From NCBI GenBank assembly GCA_965644295.1, contig CBFFRP010000433.1, forward strand, positions 1 to 64,000: 64,000 bases of DNA. Reading direction: 5' to 3'. The stretch is from Paraphysomonas bandaiensis. Lineage: Eukaryota; Chrysophyceae. Below, piece by piece: positions 55,388 through 64,000 of this stretch. How positions within the stretch are numbered: position 1 is the stretch's first letter; each line of letters starts with the position of its first letter. The position numbers and the translations under genes were made by a program. The notes below the pieces were generated by a model. The model saw nothing but the letters and a program-made list of their open reading frames with translations. It did no database searches and had not been told where the DNA came from.

Positions 55388-56242
55388 ATGATATATATAT
55401 ATATTCAACTACTACATCTCTTTATCACTCTTCAATATATTCATAGTACCGTCATTGAATCTGATAATAATGGATTCTATTACTATCATGTAGAACCTGA
55501 TCACAGGAAGTGTATATCTCCATTATGTGGAGGATACTGGGTATCACGTGTAAATAAACAGAGTACTATCTGTCATGATCATACTAAATCTTCCCGATGT
55601 TATGTAGCTGATATAGATGGTTTTAATGGTGAGAGTGGGGTTGTAAAAGCTACTATGACTGTGAAATCATATGAGGAACATGGGAAACTAGGATACATGC
55701 ATGCTTTGGAGAGTTGGTCACGTGCTGAAGGTTCAGTATTGATGGATAGCTCCAATTTTTATATGATTCAAGATTCGGGCATTCGCTGTGTCACCTATCC
55801 GTGTTTTAATATCGACGAAATATGGTTGAACCACGGTACTGTGGAGAAATTATCAGGGGTGGGAGGAGTGCACGGCGAGCGTGTGTTATCTTTAATATCA
55901 GAAACACCAAATTCTAATGTTCTGATTGCCGGGCGCAATAAGGTGGAAAGTATTGATGGTACCAATGCACTCTCTGTGGATGTGGATGCTCTATATCTCC
56001 CCTCTGTAGAGTGTCAGAACGACGACGAGTGCACTGTCACACCCTACCATACGTTTGTATCTTCATCAGAAGACTGTTACTGCGTAATGTGCCCTACCTT
56101 TGTTACGTCTCTCTCAATTGCTCAGGCGAATGCAGACTCCTGGGATACCCATTGCGATCATAATACAATGCAGTGCCGCGCGGTCAGATGCCGCTCACCC
56201 CCCTCTCCATTGTGCTCGAAGGCTTCTAAGTGTGTTGAATGA
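55388..56242 (+). CDS. Secreted DUF6748-like Cys-rich protein
   Basis: Single exon, 284 residues. Residues 1-20 (MIYIYIQLLHLFITLQYIHS) are a signal-peptide-like hydrophobic start. The core FYYYHVEPDHRKCISPLCGG, YWVSRVNK, a RCYVADIDGF block and later turns resemble DUF6748, a domain I know mainly from secreted bacterial (notably myxobacterial) proteins. Residues about 216-284 are Cys-rich (CQNDDEC, CYCVMC, CDHNTMQC, CSKASKC) and probably form disulfides. No catalytic motif is evident. Function unknown; if the family match holds, it is a bacterial-like secreted protein in a eukaryotic genome. Confidence 0.65.
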   Translation: MIYIYIQLLHLFITLQYIHSTVIESDNNGFYYYHVEPDHRKCISPLCGGYWVSRVNKQSTICHDHTKSSRCYVADIDGFNGESGVVKATMTVKSYEEHGKLGYMHALESWSRAEGSVLMDSSNFYMIQDSGIRCVTYPCFNIDEIWLNHGTVEKLSGVGGVHGERVLSLISETPNSNVLIAGRNKVESIDGTNALSVDVDALYLPSVECQNDDECTVTPYHTFVSSSEDCYCVMCPTFVTSLSIAQANADSWDTHCDHNTMQCRAVRCRSPPSPLCSKASKCVE

Positions 56243-57348
56243 CACTCATAATTACCATTATTTGTATAATATTTGCATTGGCTGTGTGTTGTTTAGAAAT
56301 AAGCTTTTGACTCGGAACTTAACCACGCATACTGCCACATTTTGAGTTGTACATTTAAAGTGTTCGGGCTGGAGCTACGTATGCAGTTTTGCTATTGATC
56401 GAGAGCACTCGTTACCATGTAACACATAAGAATTACGCTACAATATATTCAGCTTCTATGCTTATATTATTTCGACTAGGTGCCTTATATTACATTGAGG
56501 TGATTCAGAATCCTGAATATCTGGTGCTACTTCATCTGATAAAAAACGTGGAAACGCTAGAGTATATCATAAATCTATTAATCTATGAATTAGTTTCCGC
56601 TTAGCTGCTGCAGATTATGCAATTGTCAAGGTACTGCACATTTGACTAATCGTATACTAATGAGCACATTCATGCGTTGCTTAATAATCACAATTCCATC
56701 AAATCTTTGTCAAAATTTGAAATAATCATAATTCAGAATTTGTCATATTAAGTGTCTCTCTAGTAATTAATATTCGGAGAGTAATTCGTAGTAATAATTA
56801 CGATATATTACTCGCTAAATAACACACACTTAATGTTTACAGCAAAGCTTTAAATAAAATTACTTTTTCAGCACTATAGTATGCAGCCTTGTGGAGTATG
56901 AAGGCCGCCTGTGTAGGATAGCGAAGGTAAGTCTTGATTCGCATATACCTCTTCATCACAGTCTCCTTTCAAGCCTATCTACTTTTTTCATATTAGCCTA
57001 AAAGACATCATAGAAGATTCACTTCTGGTATGGTCCTCATCTTCATGTACATAGGCATCTCCTGTCCTAGTATTAGGATTATCTGTTCATCCCTCATTCG
57101 CAATAAAGGAAATAGGTGAAAGAATTATTCTAGTGCATGTTTGAAGCAGCATAGAGGTCATCTATCTAGAGTCTAGAGATCTAGAGTATTATATATAAAC
57201 TCTGGAACTGTGTTATTTCTGGCCCAGGGATGTAAAAAATAGCCTACCATTTTCTACAGGATTTTCCATATGTGATAGCACACAATAACCTGTCGATCTG
57301 ATTCCTAACTGCTGTCGGTAGTGTAAATGGTACTATATATATAGTAAA
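56243..57348. other. Intergenic region
   Basis: About 1.1 kb of AT-rich DNA. The frame 56389-56604 has no support. A local CTAGAGATCTAGAG palindrome lies near 57172. Confidence 0.55.
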
Positions 57349-57543
57349 ATGGAGCTCACTGCAAGTGACATTAGTGATGATGGGTCTCTCTGTGAGGAGC
57401 TTGATGAGAATCTTATCGACACAAACATCAAGGAGTATTTAAGATCTCAGCAAACTATACTGAACCATTTTGCAATCTTTAGTATGATGAAGAACAACCG
57501 AATTCACCCTTTAAAGTATCATCTGAAAAAGTACAACAAATAG
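57349..57543 (+). CDS. Possible small unknown protein
   Basis: 64-residue frame starting MELTASDISDDGSLCEELDE and ending LKYHLKKYNK: acidic start, basic end. It begins just after a TATATATATAG run. I do not recognise it; it could be a relic or an isolated exon. Confidence 0.2.
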   Translation: MELTASDISDDGSLCEELDENLIDTNIKEYLRSQQTILNHFAIFSMMKNNRIHPLKYHLKKYNK

Positions 57544-57666
57544 ATTGCTGAGATGATAAGTACTCCTTGCTCCTTGCTGTTTGTGTCTGTAAGATTCTTA
57601 TCGCTCAACAAGCTCGTCACGAGATACTATCCTGCATATCTATTGGACAAATAGAAGGTCTTCAGC

Positions 57667-57785
57667 ATGGACGGTCATACAATGCAAACCGCACCCGCTC
57701 TCGTTCCGCTCGCGGAAGTTAAGTTGCATCTGGCCCGGTTAGTAGTACGGTGGGTGACCACGTGCGAAGTCCGGGTACTGTCCGT
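57667..57785 (+). rRNA. 5S ribosomal RNA
   Basis: A GC-richer block of about 119 nt has the conserved 5S words in order: GGACGGTCATAC at the 5' end, CGGAAGTTAAG, TTAGTAGTACGG, GTGGGTGACC, GCGAAGTCC and a closing GTACTGTCC. The ends pair (ATGGACGGT with ACTGTCCGT, nine pairs with G-U) as helix I. A T5 run at 57785-57789 follows immediately, the RNA polymerase III terminator. The internal promoter of 5S genes overlaps the AAGTTAAG to GGGTGACC part. Only one copy is seen here. The open frame across it is not a protein gene. Confidence 0.95.
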
Positions 57786-57789
57786 TTTT
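57785..57789 (+). terminator. RNA polymerase III terminator of 5S rRNA
   Basis: TTTTT directly after the 5S helix I strand. Confidence 0.85.
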
Positions 57790-58190
57790 GAACGACTGAG
57801 TATGCACTTTTTTTATGCGGCTTTGGATAAAATTTCGGCGTTCTCAAAAAAACGACCAGCAGTATTTGGAGTGTTATACCAACCGGCCAAAACCGACCTG
57901 GCCGATGGGGCCGAACTCCAAAACCCGGCCTTCTCGGCTTTGTATCTTCTCAATGAACGGGTTACATAATTTTAAACGGGTAGATCACTGTACAGTATCA
58001 GTCATAGATATGAAGAGACACACCAGTCTATACATATATAAAGCGATACGAAGATAGTACGTAAATAAGTACTATGAGAATAGTTGCAAGTACATACATA
58101 CATGTATATATCATAGCCAACTGCATCAATATGATCCACTCCATTACATACATACATATATATATACATACATCACATTATATATTACTA
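57790..58190. other. GC-richer spacer with hairpin between 5S and Nudix gene
   Basis: 57800-57965 is richer in G and C than the surroundings and contains the hairpin listed next. The rest is AT-rich with CATA words before the Nudix start. Confidence 0.55.
57865..57922 (+). ncRNA. Candidate structured RNA downstream of 5S
   Basis: TTTGGAGT (57865-57872) pairs with ACTCCAAA (57915-57922), and inside it CGGCCA (57884-57889) pairs with TGGCCG (57899-57904). It lies 80 bp after the 5S terminator within the GC-rich island. An AATTTTA word resembling an Sm site follows at about 57968. No known snRNA or spliced-leader signature is recognised; it may simply be conserved 5S spacer. Confidence 0.3.
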
Positions 58191-58709
58191 ATGCAATCCT
58201 CTAGTGATATGATTATAACAAATGAAGCACGTGTTGGACGATTAAAACAACGTTATACCAATACAGTTATTAATGGTAATACTATACAAACACGACAAGT
58301 TGTAGGAACAGTTCCATATCAAATAAACGCACATGGTACTATAAATATATTATTAATTAATTCAAGAAAACATCCAAATGAATGGATGTTACCTAAAGGT
58401 GGATGGGAAACAGATGAAACAATTGAACAATGTGCTGAACGTGAAACATGGGAAGAAGCAGGATGTTTAGGTGTATTACAAACAACATTAGCATCTGAAC
58501 TTGTAGAAGGTGGAAAAGAATATCAATGGCATACTTATATGAGCTTAGCTATTGGGGAATGTAAAGATGATTGGCCTGAAATGAGTGATCGGAGCCGTAA
58601 ATTCTTTAGCGCAAATGATGTTAGAAGTATGCTATCAGCACAAGGCAGACGGAAAGACAGATTCGTGCAGCTTAAAGCTGTCGATCACCTTTTAAAGATT
58701 TTGTTGTAG
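58191..58709 (+). CDS. Nudix hydrolase, diphosphoinositol-polyphosphate-phosphatase type
   Basis: 172 residues from ATG 58191. An in-frame ATG at 58074 exists, but the added residues are low-complexity Tyr/Ile/His from CATA repeats, so 58191 is preferred. The Nudix box fits G-x5-E-x7-R-E-x2-E-E-x-G: G70, E76, R84, E85, E88, E89, G91 (LPKGGWETDETIEQCAERETWEEAG). WMLPKGGWE before it, the early RQVVGTVPY strand and the HTYMSLAIGECKDDWPE segment are typical of DIPP/Aps1-like (NUDT3/4) enzymes, which remove phosphates from inositol pyrophosphates and dinucleoside polyphosphates. Cytosol or nucleus expected. Codons are very AT-rich in the 5' half. Confidence 0.9.
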   Translation: MQSSSDMIITNEARVGRLKQRYTNTVINGNTIQTRQVVGTVPYQINAHGTINILLINSRKHPNEWMLPKGGWETDETIEQCAERETWEEAGCLGVLQTTLASELVEGGKEYQWHTYMSLAIGECKDDWPEMSDRSRKFFSANDVRSMLSAQGRRKDRFVQLKAVDHLLKILL

Positions 58710-59126
58710 ATTTTTCCATATTCCCACAGGGTGACCGTAGTACGTTTACCAAGCAACACATATACCAAATTTTGCACCGATTCTACGCGGCACGTGGTAT
58801 ATACTTGGTATTCTATGGAAATATATCAAATGTTTTGTGGATACTCGTTACTTTTCGTGATGCACCTACTACTGCCCTGGAATAATACGAATATCTTCGA
58901 GGGATATTATCATTGCGTCGAATTCGAAGTTGTTAAAGTAATTGATAATGACAGTTATAGTTATGTGAATATTCGGAATGAGAATCCCATTTGCATTTTT
59001 CTTGGGGTTGGAGTCCTTCTTGTGTAGAATCGAGTGGCTTTATATTGTGTGAAATTTGTGGATACATTTGTGTTCTTCTGTGTGCATTCTCTGTATGCAT
59101 GTGCTTTTTGTCTACTCACATCTACA
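58710..59126. other. Spacer with a possible dispersed-repeat fragment
   Basis: AAATTTTGCACCGATTCTAC at 58771-58790 resembles the matching block of dispersed repeat copy B. No gene is supported; the frame 58731-59027 is short and unassigned. Confidence 0.45.
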
Positions 59127-59841
59127 TGTTGGAATACGTATGGTTCTCTAAGATAGGACTGTAGAATACGTTAAATACAATGTGAAAACAGTAATACGTA
59201 GTCAATAGTCAAAGGTGCTATATAGCTATAACTGTGAAACTGAAGTATTATATCATGACGATTCAAGATACGGAAATTGAGCAGTGGTTGACATGAACGA
59301 AATAATTTATCATGTTGTTGACATGTGTTGCATGACAACACACAACACACACAATTGTGTATACAATTATAATAAAATAATCTATCTAGGTTGACTAACT
59401 TAAACTTCTCTTACAACGATCTTAATCATCTGAAATGGTCAATTGTCGATACTACACTTTACGTACTACTAATTAACTGTTCATTTTGGTTGCGAACGTT
59501 GTTAGAGGCCACTACAATACGTAGATATATATTAAACTGTTGGAATACGTATGGTTCTCTAAGATAGTACTGTAGAATACGTTAAATACAATGTGAAAAA
59601 CAGTAATACGTAGTCAATAGTCAAAAGGTGCTATATAGCTATAACTGTGAAACTGAAGTATTATATCATGACGATTCAAGATACGGAAGTTGAGCAGTGG
59701 TTAACATGAACGAAATAATTTATCATGTTGTTGACATGTGTTACATGACAACACACACAATTGTGTATACAATCATAATAAAGTAATCTATCTAGTTTGA
59801 CTAACTTAAACTTCTCTTACAACGATCTTAATCATCTGAAA
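59127..59841 (+). repeat. Duplicated LTR-like leader of copia element
   Basis: A unit starting TGTTGGAATACGTATGGTTC at 59127 is repeated from 59538 (period 411 bp). The two match for about 308 bp with a few substitutions and indels, then diverge. The first continues into a unique spacer of about 100 bp; the second runs straight into the gag start. TGTTGGAA is a common copia LTR 5' end. Either 59127-59537 is the 5' LTR followed by a duplicated leader, or an old solo LTR sits next to the true LTR. Because the 3' LTR is outside the window, its limits cannot be set. Confidence 0.7.
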
Positions 59842-62800
59842 ATGGTCTTTAGTCAATATGGTAGCGAATGCGGAGGAGAGAAGGAGGATAGAGCTGATGT
59901 TCCATGGTTCGACGAGAGCAACGTTGAACAATGGATCGAAGACTTTGAGACGTTCCTTATGAGAAAGGAGCAGAGTGAGGTGGCTCTAGAAAGGCCACCA
60001 GAGGAAGAGGATTTCGGAATTCAACCCCTGAATAGTCTTGAGACCAAGTCCTACAAAGAAGCGGTGGACAAGTATTGGAAGGCGAATGCAATTGCCTACT
60101 CATACTGCAGAGAGGCGGTGAAGCGATCTCCGAAGGCGCTGCAGAAGTTTCATCTGAAGCACAAGGAGTTCAAGGCAGCTGAAGGAAGAGTTAATAAGTT
60201 CAGCGCCAGAGAGATGGTTAGCACTCTTAAATCGTGTTTTGAAGGGGGAACACAAAACAAGATTAGTGCTCTGCTTGCTCAGTTTGGATCATTCGAGATG
60301 AAGCCAGGGGAGACCGCGAAAGAGTATGTACTGCGTTTTGAGCTGCTTCTTCGTGAACTTCAGGCGCATAACCAAACGGTAACGGAAGAATCAAAAATTA
60401 GTAGGCTGAAGGAGGGAATTATCAGTGATGAATATGACGGTTTGAATTATGCCCTGTATTTAATGCCCGATGATGTACCATATGAATTGCTATCCAAACG
60501 TATCGAACAGTTCGACGACACCAAGTATGGGAGGAAAATCATAGAGAAGAAGCGCAAGAGCACGGAGGAGCTGAATCATATTGAAAAGCCTCGAAAGAAA
60601 GAGAGAGTATCTACAAAGAGGAAGTGCACTTATTGCTCGAAGAAAGGTATAATACACAATCATAATACAGAACAATGTAGGAAGAAAAAGGGGGAAACGA
60701 AGGGACAAAGACCGGGCAGTAAGGAATATACAGGATGCAGAGTATGCAAATCCAAAAACCATCGCGCGAACGAATGTCCCCGAAATTCGACTGGAAAGAC
60801 CAAGAAACCCCAGAAATCTGGGAAGGTTTTCACATTCGAGAATATCCGCAGAGGAGGAACCGAGTCTGACTCGGAGTCCGAAGCGAATATGCTTTATGAC
60901 TGTGCTGTTGATATATATGATAAAAGTGACACATGTTGTATGATTGGTACTGCTGAACACTATACATACATAGATACATGCTGTTCATCATCAATGTTCT
61001 TGATGAATGATGTGACCATGCTTGACACTCATATGAATACATCAAAGGTGATAAACGGATCTAAGAAGGGATCAGAGATTCATATCACAAGTGTGGGTTC
61101 CCGTGGAGCATGGAGAGACATAGAAATTTCAGATCAGATCAATCGATGCCTGTGCTCCGGACGTAAGCTGAACGAAATGGGCTATCGATTCACGGTGTGG
61201 TATGGGATCCAAATTTATGACTGTAATACCGGTGAGCTGGTACTGGAGGGACCCATGAAAAATGGAATGACTGCAGTTCCAACTCAGCAGCTGTTGGAGC
61301 TTCCAGATGTGTCTACACCGAGTAATTGTGAAGTAAATCTTAGCGATAGGACTGGTGAGGACGAGCTGGAACTGCTGCATAGGAGAATGGGCCATTTCAA
61401 CAAAGGGGCTCTAACGGAGGCACATAGAAGGATGTTGTTCACGGGCTCAAATCTGCAGAGGAAGCACCTATCGAAGACTGCATTAAAAAAATCTTGTCTC
61501 TGTAGCATATGTGCCAGATCAAAGATTACGAGAGTTTCGTTTCACACAAAGGAGGATACGGATGTCAAGCCGGACATATCGGCTGATGTGCAAGTATTTC
61601 TGAATACTCCCGCTCGAGGTGATGAGCGCTACGTGATCAAACTAACTCATCACCCGAGTAGGATGTTCTGGGTAAAAGGCGTAAACCAGCGTACTAAAGA
61701 AGAAGTGATTCAGTTTTTTAGAGAGGTGTTCGAAGGAGAGATTAGGCAATATAAGCTGAGAGTGGACCACTACCACGCTGATGGAGCTGGAGAACTCATA
61801 AATCAAGAACTTAGGAGCTATTTGAGATCACAAGGCTGCTACAAACATACTTGGTCTTCAACAGATAGTCCGGAAATGAATGCAGTAGAGGAGCGAAAAT
61901 TCAGGACTGCATCAGAGATGGCGTTGGCGATGTTGTTGCAGTCAGGCCTACCGGTTCCATTCTGGTTAGACGCGTATCATGCTGCTCGCTATACACTGAT
62001 CAGACTCCCTACAAGGACGGACAGAGGATACATGTCCCCATATGAGTATGTCACGGGTCAGCCACCCAGTTTGAAATATTTTAGAGTATGGGGGTGCAAA
62101 ACTTATATATTGACACCTAAGGCGGACAGGCGAAAGGACTGGGACGATAAATCAAAGATTGGATACCTAGTGGGATATTCGGAAGATAAAGTTGGATACC
62201 AGGTGTATCTCCCAGCAACCGATAAGGTAATTACGTGTGTACACATACTCACAGATGAGAGTATACCTTCCCGCACCGAAGAATATTACGCAGAAATCGA
62301 CGCTCTTCGAGTACGAACAGCACCTAGACCAAAGACGGTGAATGATTATCAGCATCTCGTGAAGACTTTTCACATAGACGATGAAGACGGGCTGTTGTAC
62401 AAGACCACCAGAGTGGTAGAAAGAAAGGGTGTCATTGTTGGTTATCGGTCACTTGTAACTGCGGGGAGAACCCACATTGAGCAGAAGGTACCCATACATA
62501 TAGAAGATGTTCAGGTAATGACAAGGAATACGCCTGGATACACGGGATATACGGGAACGAGGGACGCTTCTAGTACCACTGATGGACGGAGTACGTCCAC
62601 TATCCCAGCACCTGAGAGCCATCAGGAGCAGCTAGTTAACCATGGTATTATTCAGGGAGCACCTGATGAAGATATGACTCAAGGAGTACTTGATGCAGAT
62701 GCAGCTCAGGGAGAACCTGATCGAGCAGTAAAACAGGGAGTACCTGAATATACTGATACTATAAATTCTAACAGTACTAATACCCTACAGAGAGTATCTA

Positions 62801-64000
62801 AAAGGGATGCAGAGAAACGTAAGCGTTTACGGAGGAGGCTAGCTAATGCTTCAGTGTTAGGAGAAATTAACATGATAGAGGTAATGGATGCCGATGTAAA
62901 TGTCATGGATTCAGAGGAGAGTACTGAGAATAAACACGTCCATGAACCGAACAGTTTTCTAGAGGCGGAGAGGTCCCCTCAAGCGGAAGAATGGAGAACA
63001 GCCAGACGAATAGAGAAGAAAGCTCTTTTACGAAGAGGCGTTTTGAAGATAGTACGTCGACCATCTGGGGTCAAATTAATCAGATGTAAGTATGTTCACA
63101 AACTCAAGCGTGACATACTAGGCAACATACAGAAGTATAAAGCTCGACTAGTCGCACTAGGAAATCTTCAGGAGAAAACTGAGGAGGAGCCATCTACATT
63201 TGCACCGGTTGTCAAAGGGATAACTATCAGGCTCGTGATTGCAATTGCTTTTATGTTCCATATGCATGTACACCAGCTTGATGTCAGTTCTGCATTTTGT
63301 TATGCAAATTTAGATGAAGATGTCTACATGTACCCACCTCCAGATGAGGAGCTCAGCAATGGATGGTGTTTTAAACTCATCAAAGCACTATATGGTTTAC
63401 GAGCCTCACCGCGTCAGTGGAATCGCCACATCGATAAATTCATAAAGTCAATGCAGTTTAGATCATGCGTGTTAGATACCTGCTTATATTATCGTTGGCA
63501 CCAAGGCAAACTTACGTTATTACTCCTGTATGTAGATGACATCATAATCGCATCTGTGGATTTTGAATTCCTTGTTTTTGTCAAGAACAAGTTCTGCCAA
63601 ACGTTTGAAATGAGGGACATGGGAGAGTGCCAAAGTTTCCTAAATATTCGAATCACGAGAGGCGAAGACTGGTTCAAACTAGATCAATCACAGTATGCGG
63701 AGAAAGTGATTCAGAAATTCAACCATGTCATGGGAAACAGTAGAAAGAATAAGGAAGCTCCGTTGCCATCAAATGCACAAGAACTACTAGCTGCAGAACG
63801 GGAACTTACATCAGAACAGGAGGACTGGGTCTCAAAATTTCCGTATCGTAGTATTATTGGAGCAATCCTGTATCTCGCACTCCACACAAGACCAGATCTC
63901 GCCTATGCAATCGGATTACTATCGAGATACAGCAGTAATCCTACATACGCATCGTGTCGTTTAGCTATTCATTTATTGAAATATTTGAGAGGCACCACCA
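59842..64000 (+). mobile_element. Ty1/copia retrotransposon gag-pol, 3' end outside window
   Basis: One uninterrupted frame from ATG 59842 to the window end (1386 codons). Gag has an acidic helical N-terminal part and two zinc knuckles, a non-canonical one at codons 262-279 (CTYCSKKG, with extra spacing before His) and a canonical CX2CX4HX4C at 299-312. The protease motif is IDTCCSSS at D378, where D-T/S-G is expected. GAG-pre-integrase HHCC: HRRMGHF to CLCSICARSK. Integrase catalytic residues D582 (SADVQVF), D647 (YHADGAGE) and E684 (NAVEERKFRT). Reverse transcriptase from about codon 1040 has LDVSSAFCYA, KALYGLRASPRQWN and YVDDIII at 1230. RNase H begins with RPDLAYAIGLLSRY and is cut by the window. 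Order PR-IN-RT-RH defines copia. The frame is intact over the visible part. Confidence 0.95.

Noticed and set aside
57667-57969. 100-residue open frame starting MDGHTMQTAP
   Set aside because: The DNA is 5S rRNA plus its spacer; the frame is accidental.
58074-58190. N-terminal extension of the Nudix protein from ATG 58074
   Set aside because: The added residues come from CATA-type low-complexity DNA, and homologues start near 58191.

Overview
The window is AT-rich nuclear DNA of a eukaryote. Evidence: genes with many short GT-AG introns (44-90 nt), a 5S rRNA gene with a T-run terminator, a Ty1/copia retrotransposon, Tc1/mariner-type DNA transposons and eukaryotic proteins (PRMT5, FBXO3-like F-box, CEP20/FOR20). 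CEP20/FOR20 implies a basal body or flagellum. An M16 peptidase related to the stromal processing peptidase, with a signal-peptide-like N-terminus, hints at a plastid-bearing (or formerly plastid-bearing) protist, possibly an alga with a complex plastid. I cannot name the lineage.

Layout. 1-3195: repeat-rich DNA with inverted repeats. 3196-15703: FKBP isomerase, OTU-like protease, DUF1961/YesU-like protein with an in-frame stop, DNAJC21/JJJ1-like co-chaperone (8 exons), a small unknown gene, PRMT5 (10 exons). 15704-18108: intergenic. 18109-22289: M16/SPP-like peptidase on the minus strand (11-12 exons) with 17 heptapeptide repeats. 22489-34365: a mobile-element island with two near-identical TIR elements (4441 and 5911 bp) inserted at TA sites in CATA/TATG tetranucleotide arrays, followed by a 1.3-kb perfect array. 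34531-50222: a repeat-tailed unknown protein, retroelement relics, CEP20/FOR20, a theta-like GST, an apyrase, an EXD1-like exonuclease with a KH domain, an FBXO3-like F-box/SMI1/ApaG protein and a GT34-like glycosyltransferase with a TPR-like tail. 50286-50907: a second long tetranucleotide array. 52189-54684: PurK-PurE (ADE2-type) purine enzyme (12 exons). 55388-59126: DUF6748-like secreted protein, 5S rRNA, Nudix hydrolase. 59127-64000: repeated LTR-like leader and a copia gag-pol frame running off the window end.

The host genes are unrelated housekeeping genes and show no operon logic. The most interesting system is the pair of composite elements. Each carries a DD33E transposase gene and a convergent unknown zinc-motif gene. 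A 153-bp inverted repeat gives both genes the same 5' flank and the same first four codons (MAAA). A third gene lies outside that core and is differently rearranged in the two copies.

Exon structures were joined by eye from splice consensus, reading frame and family resemblance. Every multi-exon model reported keeps an open frame with total length divisible by three, but none has transcript support here.
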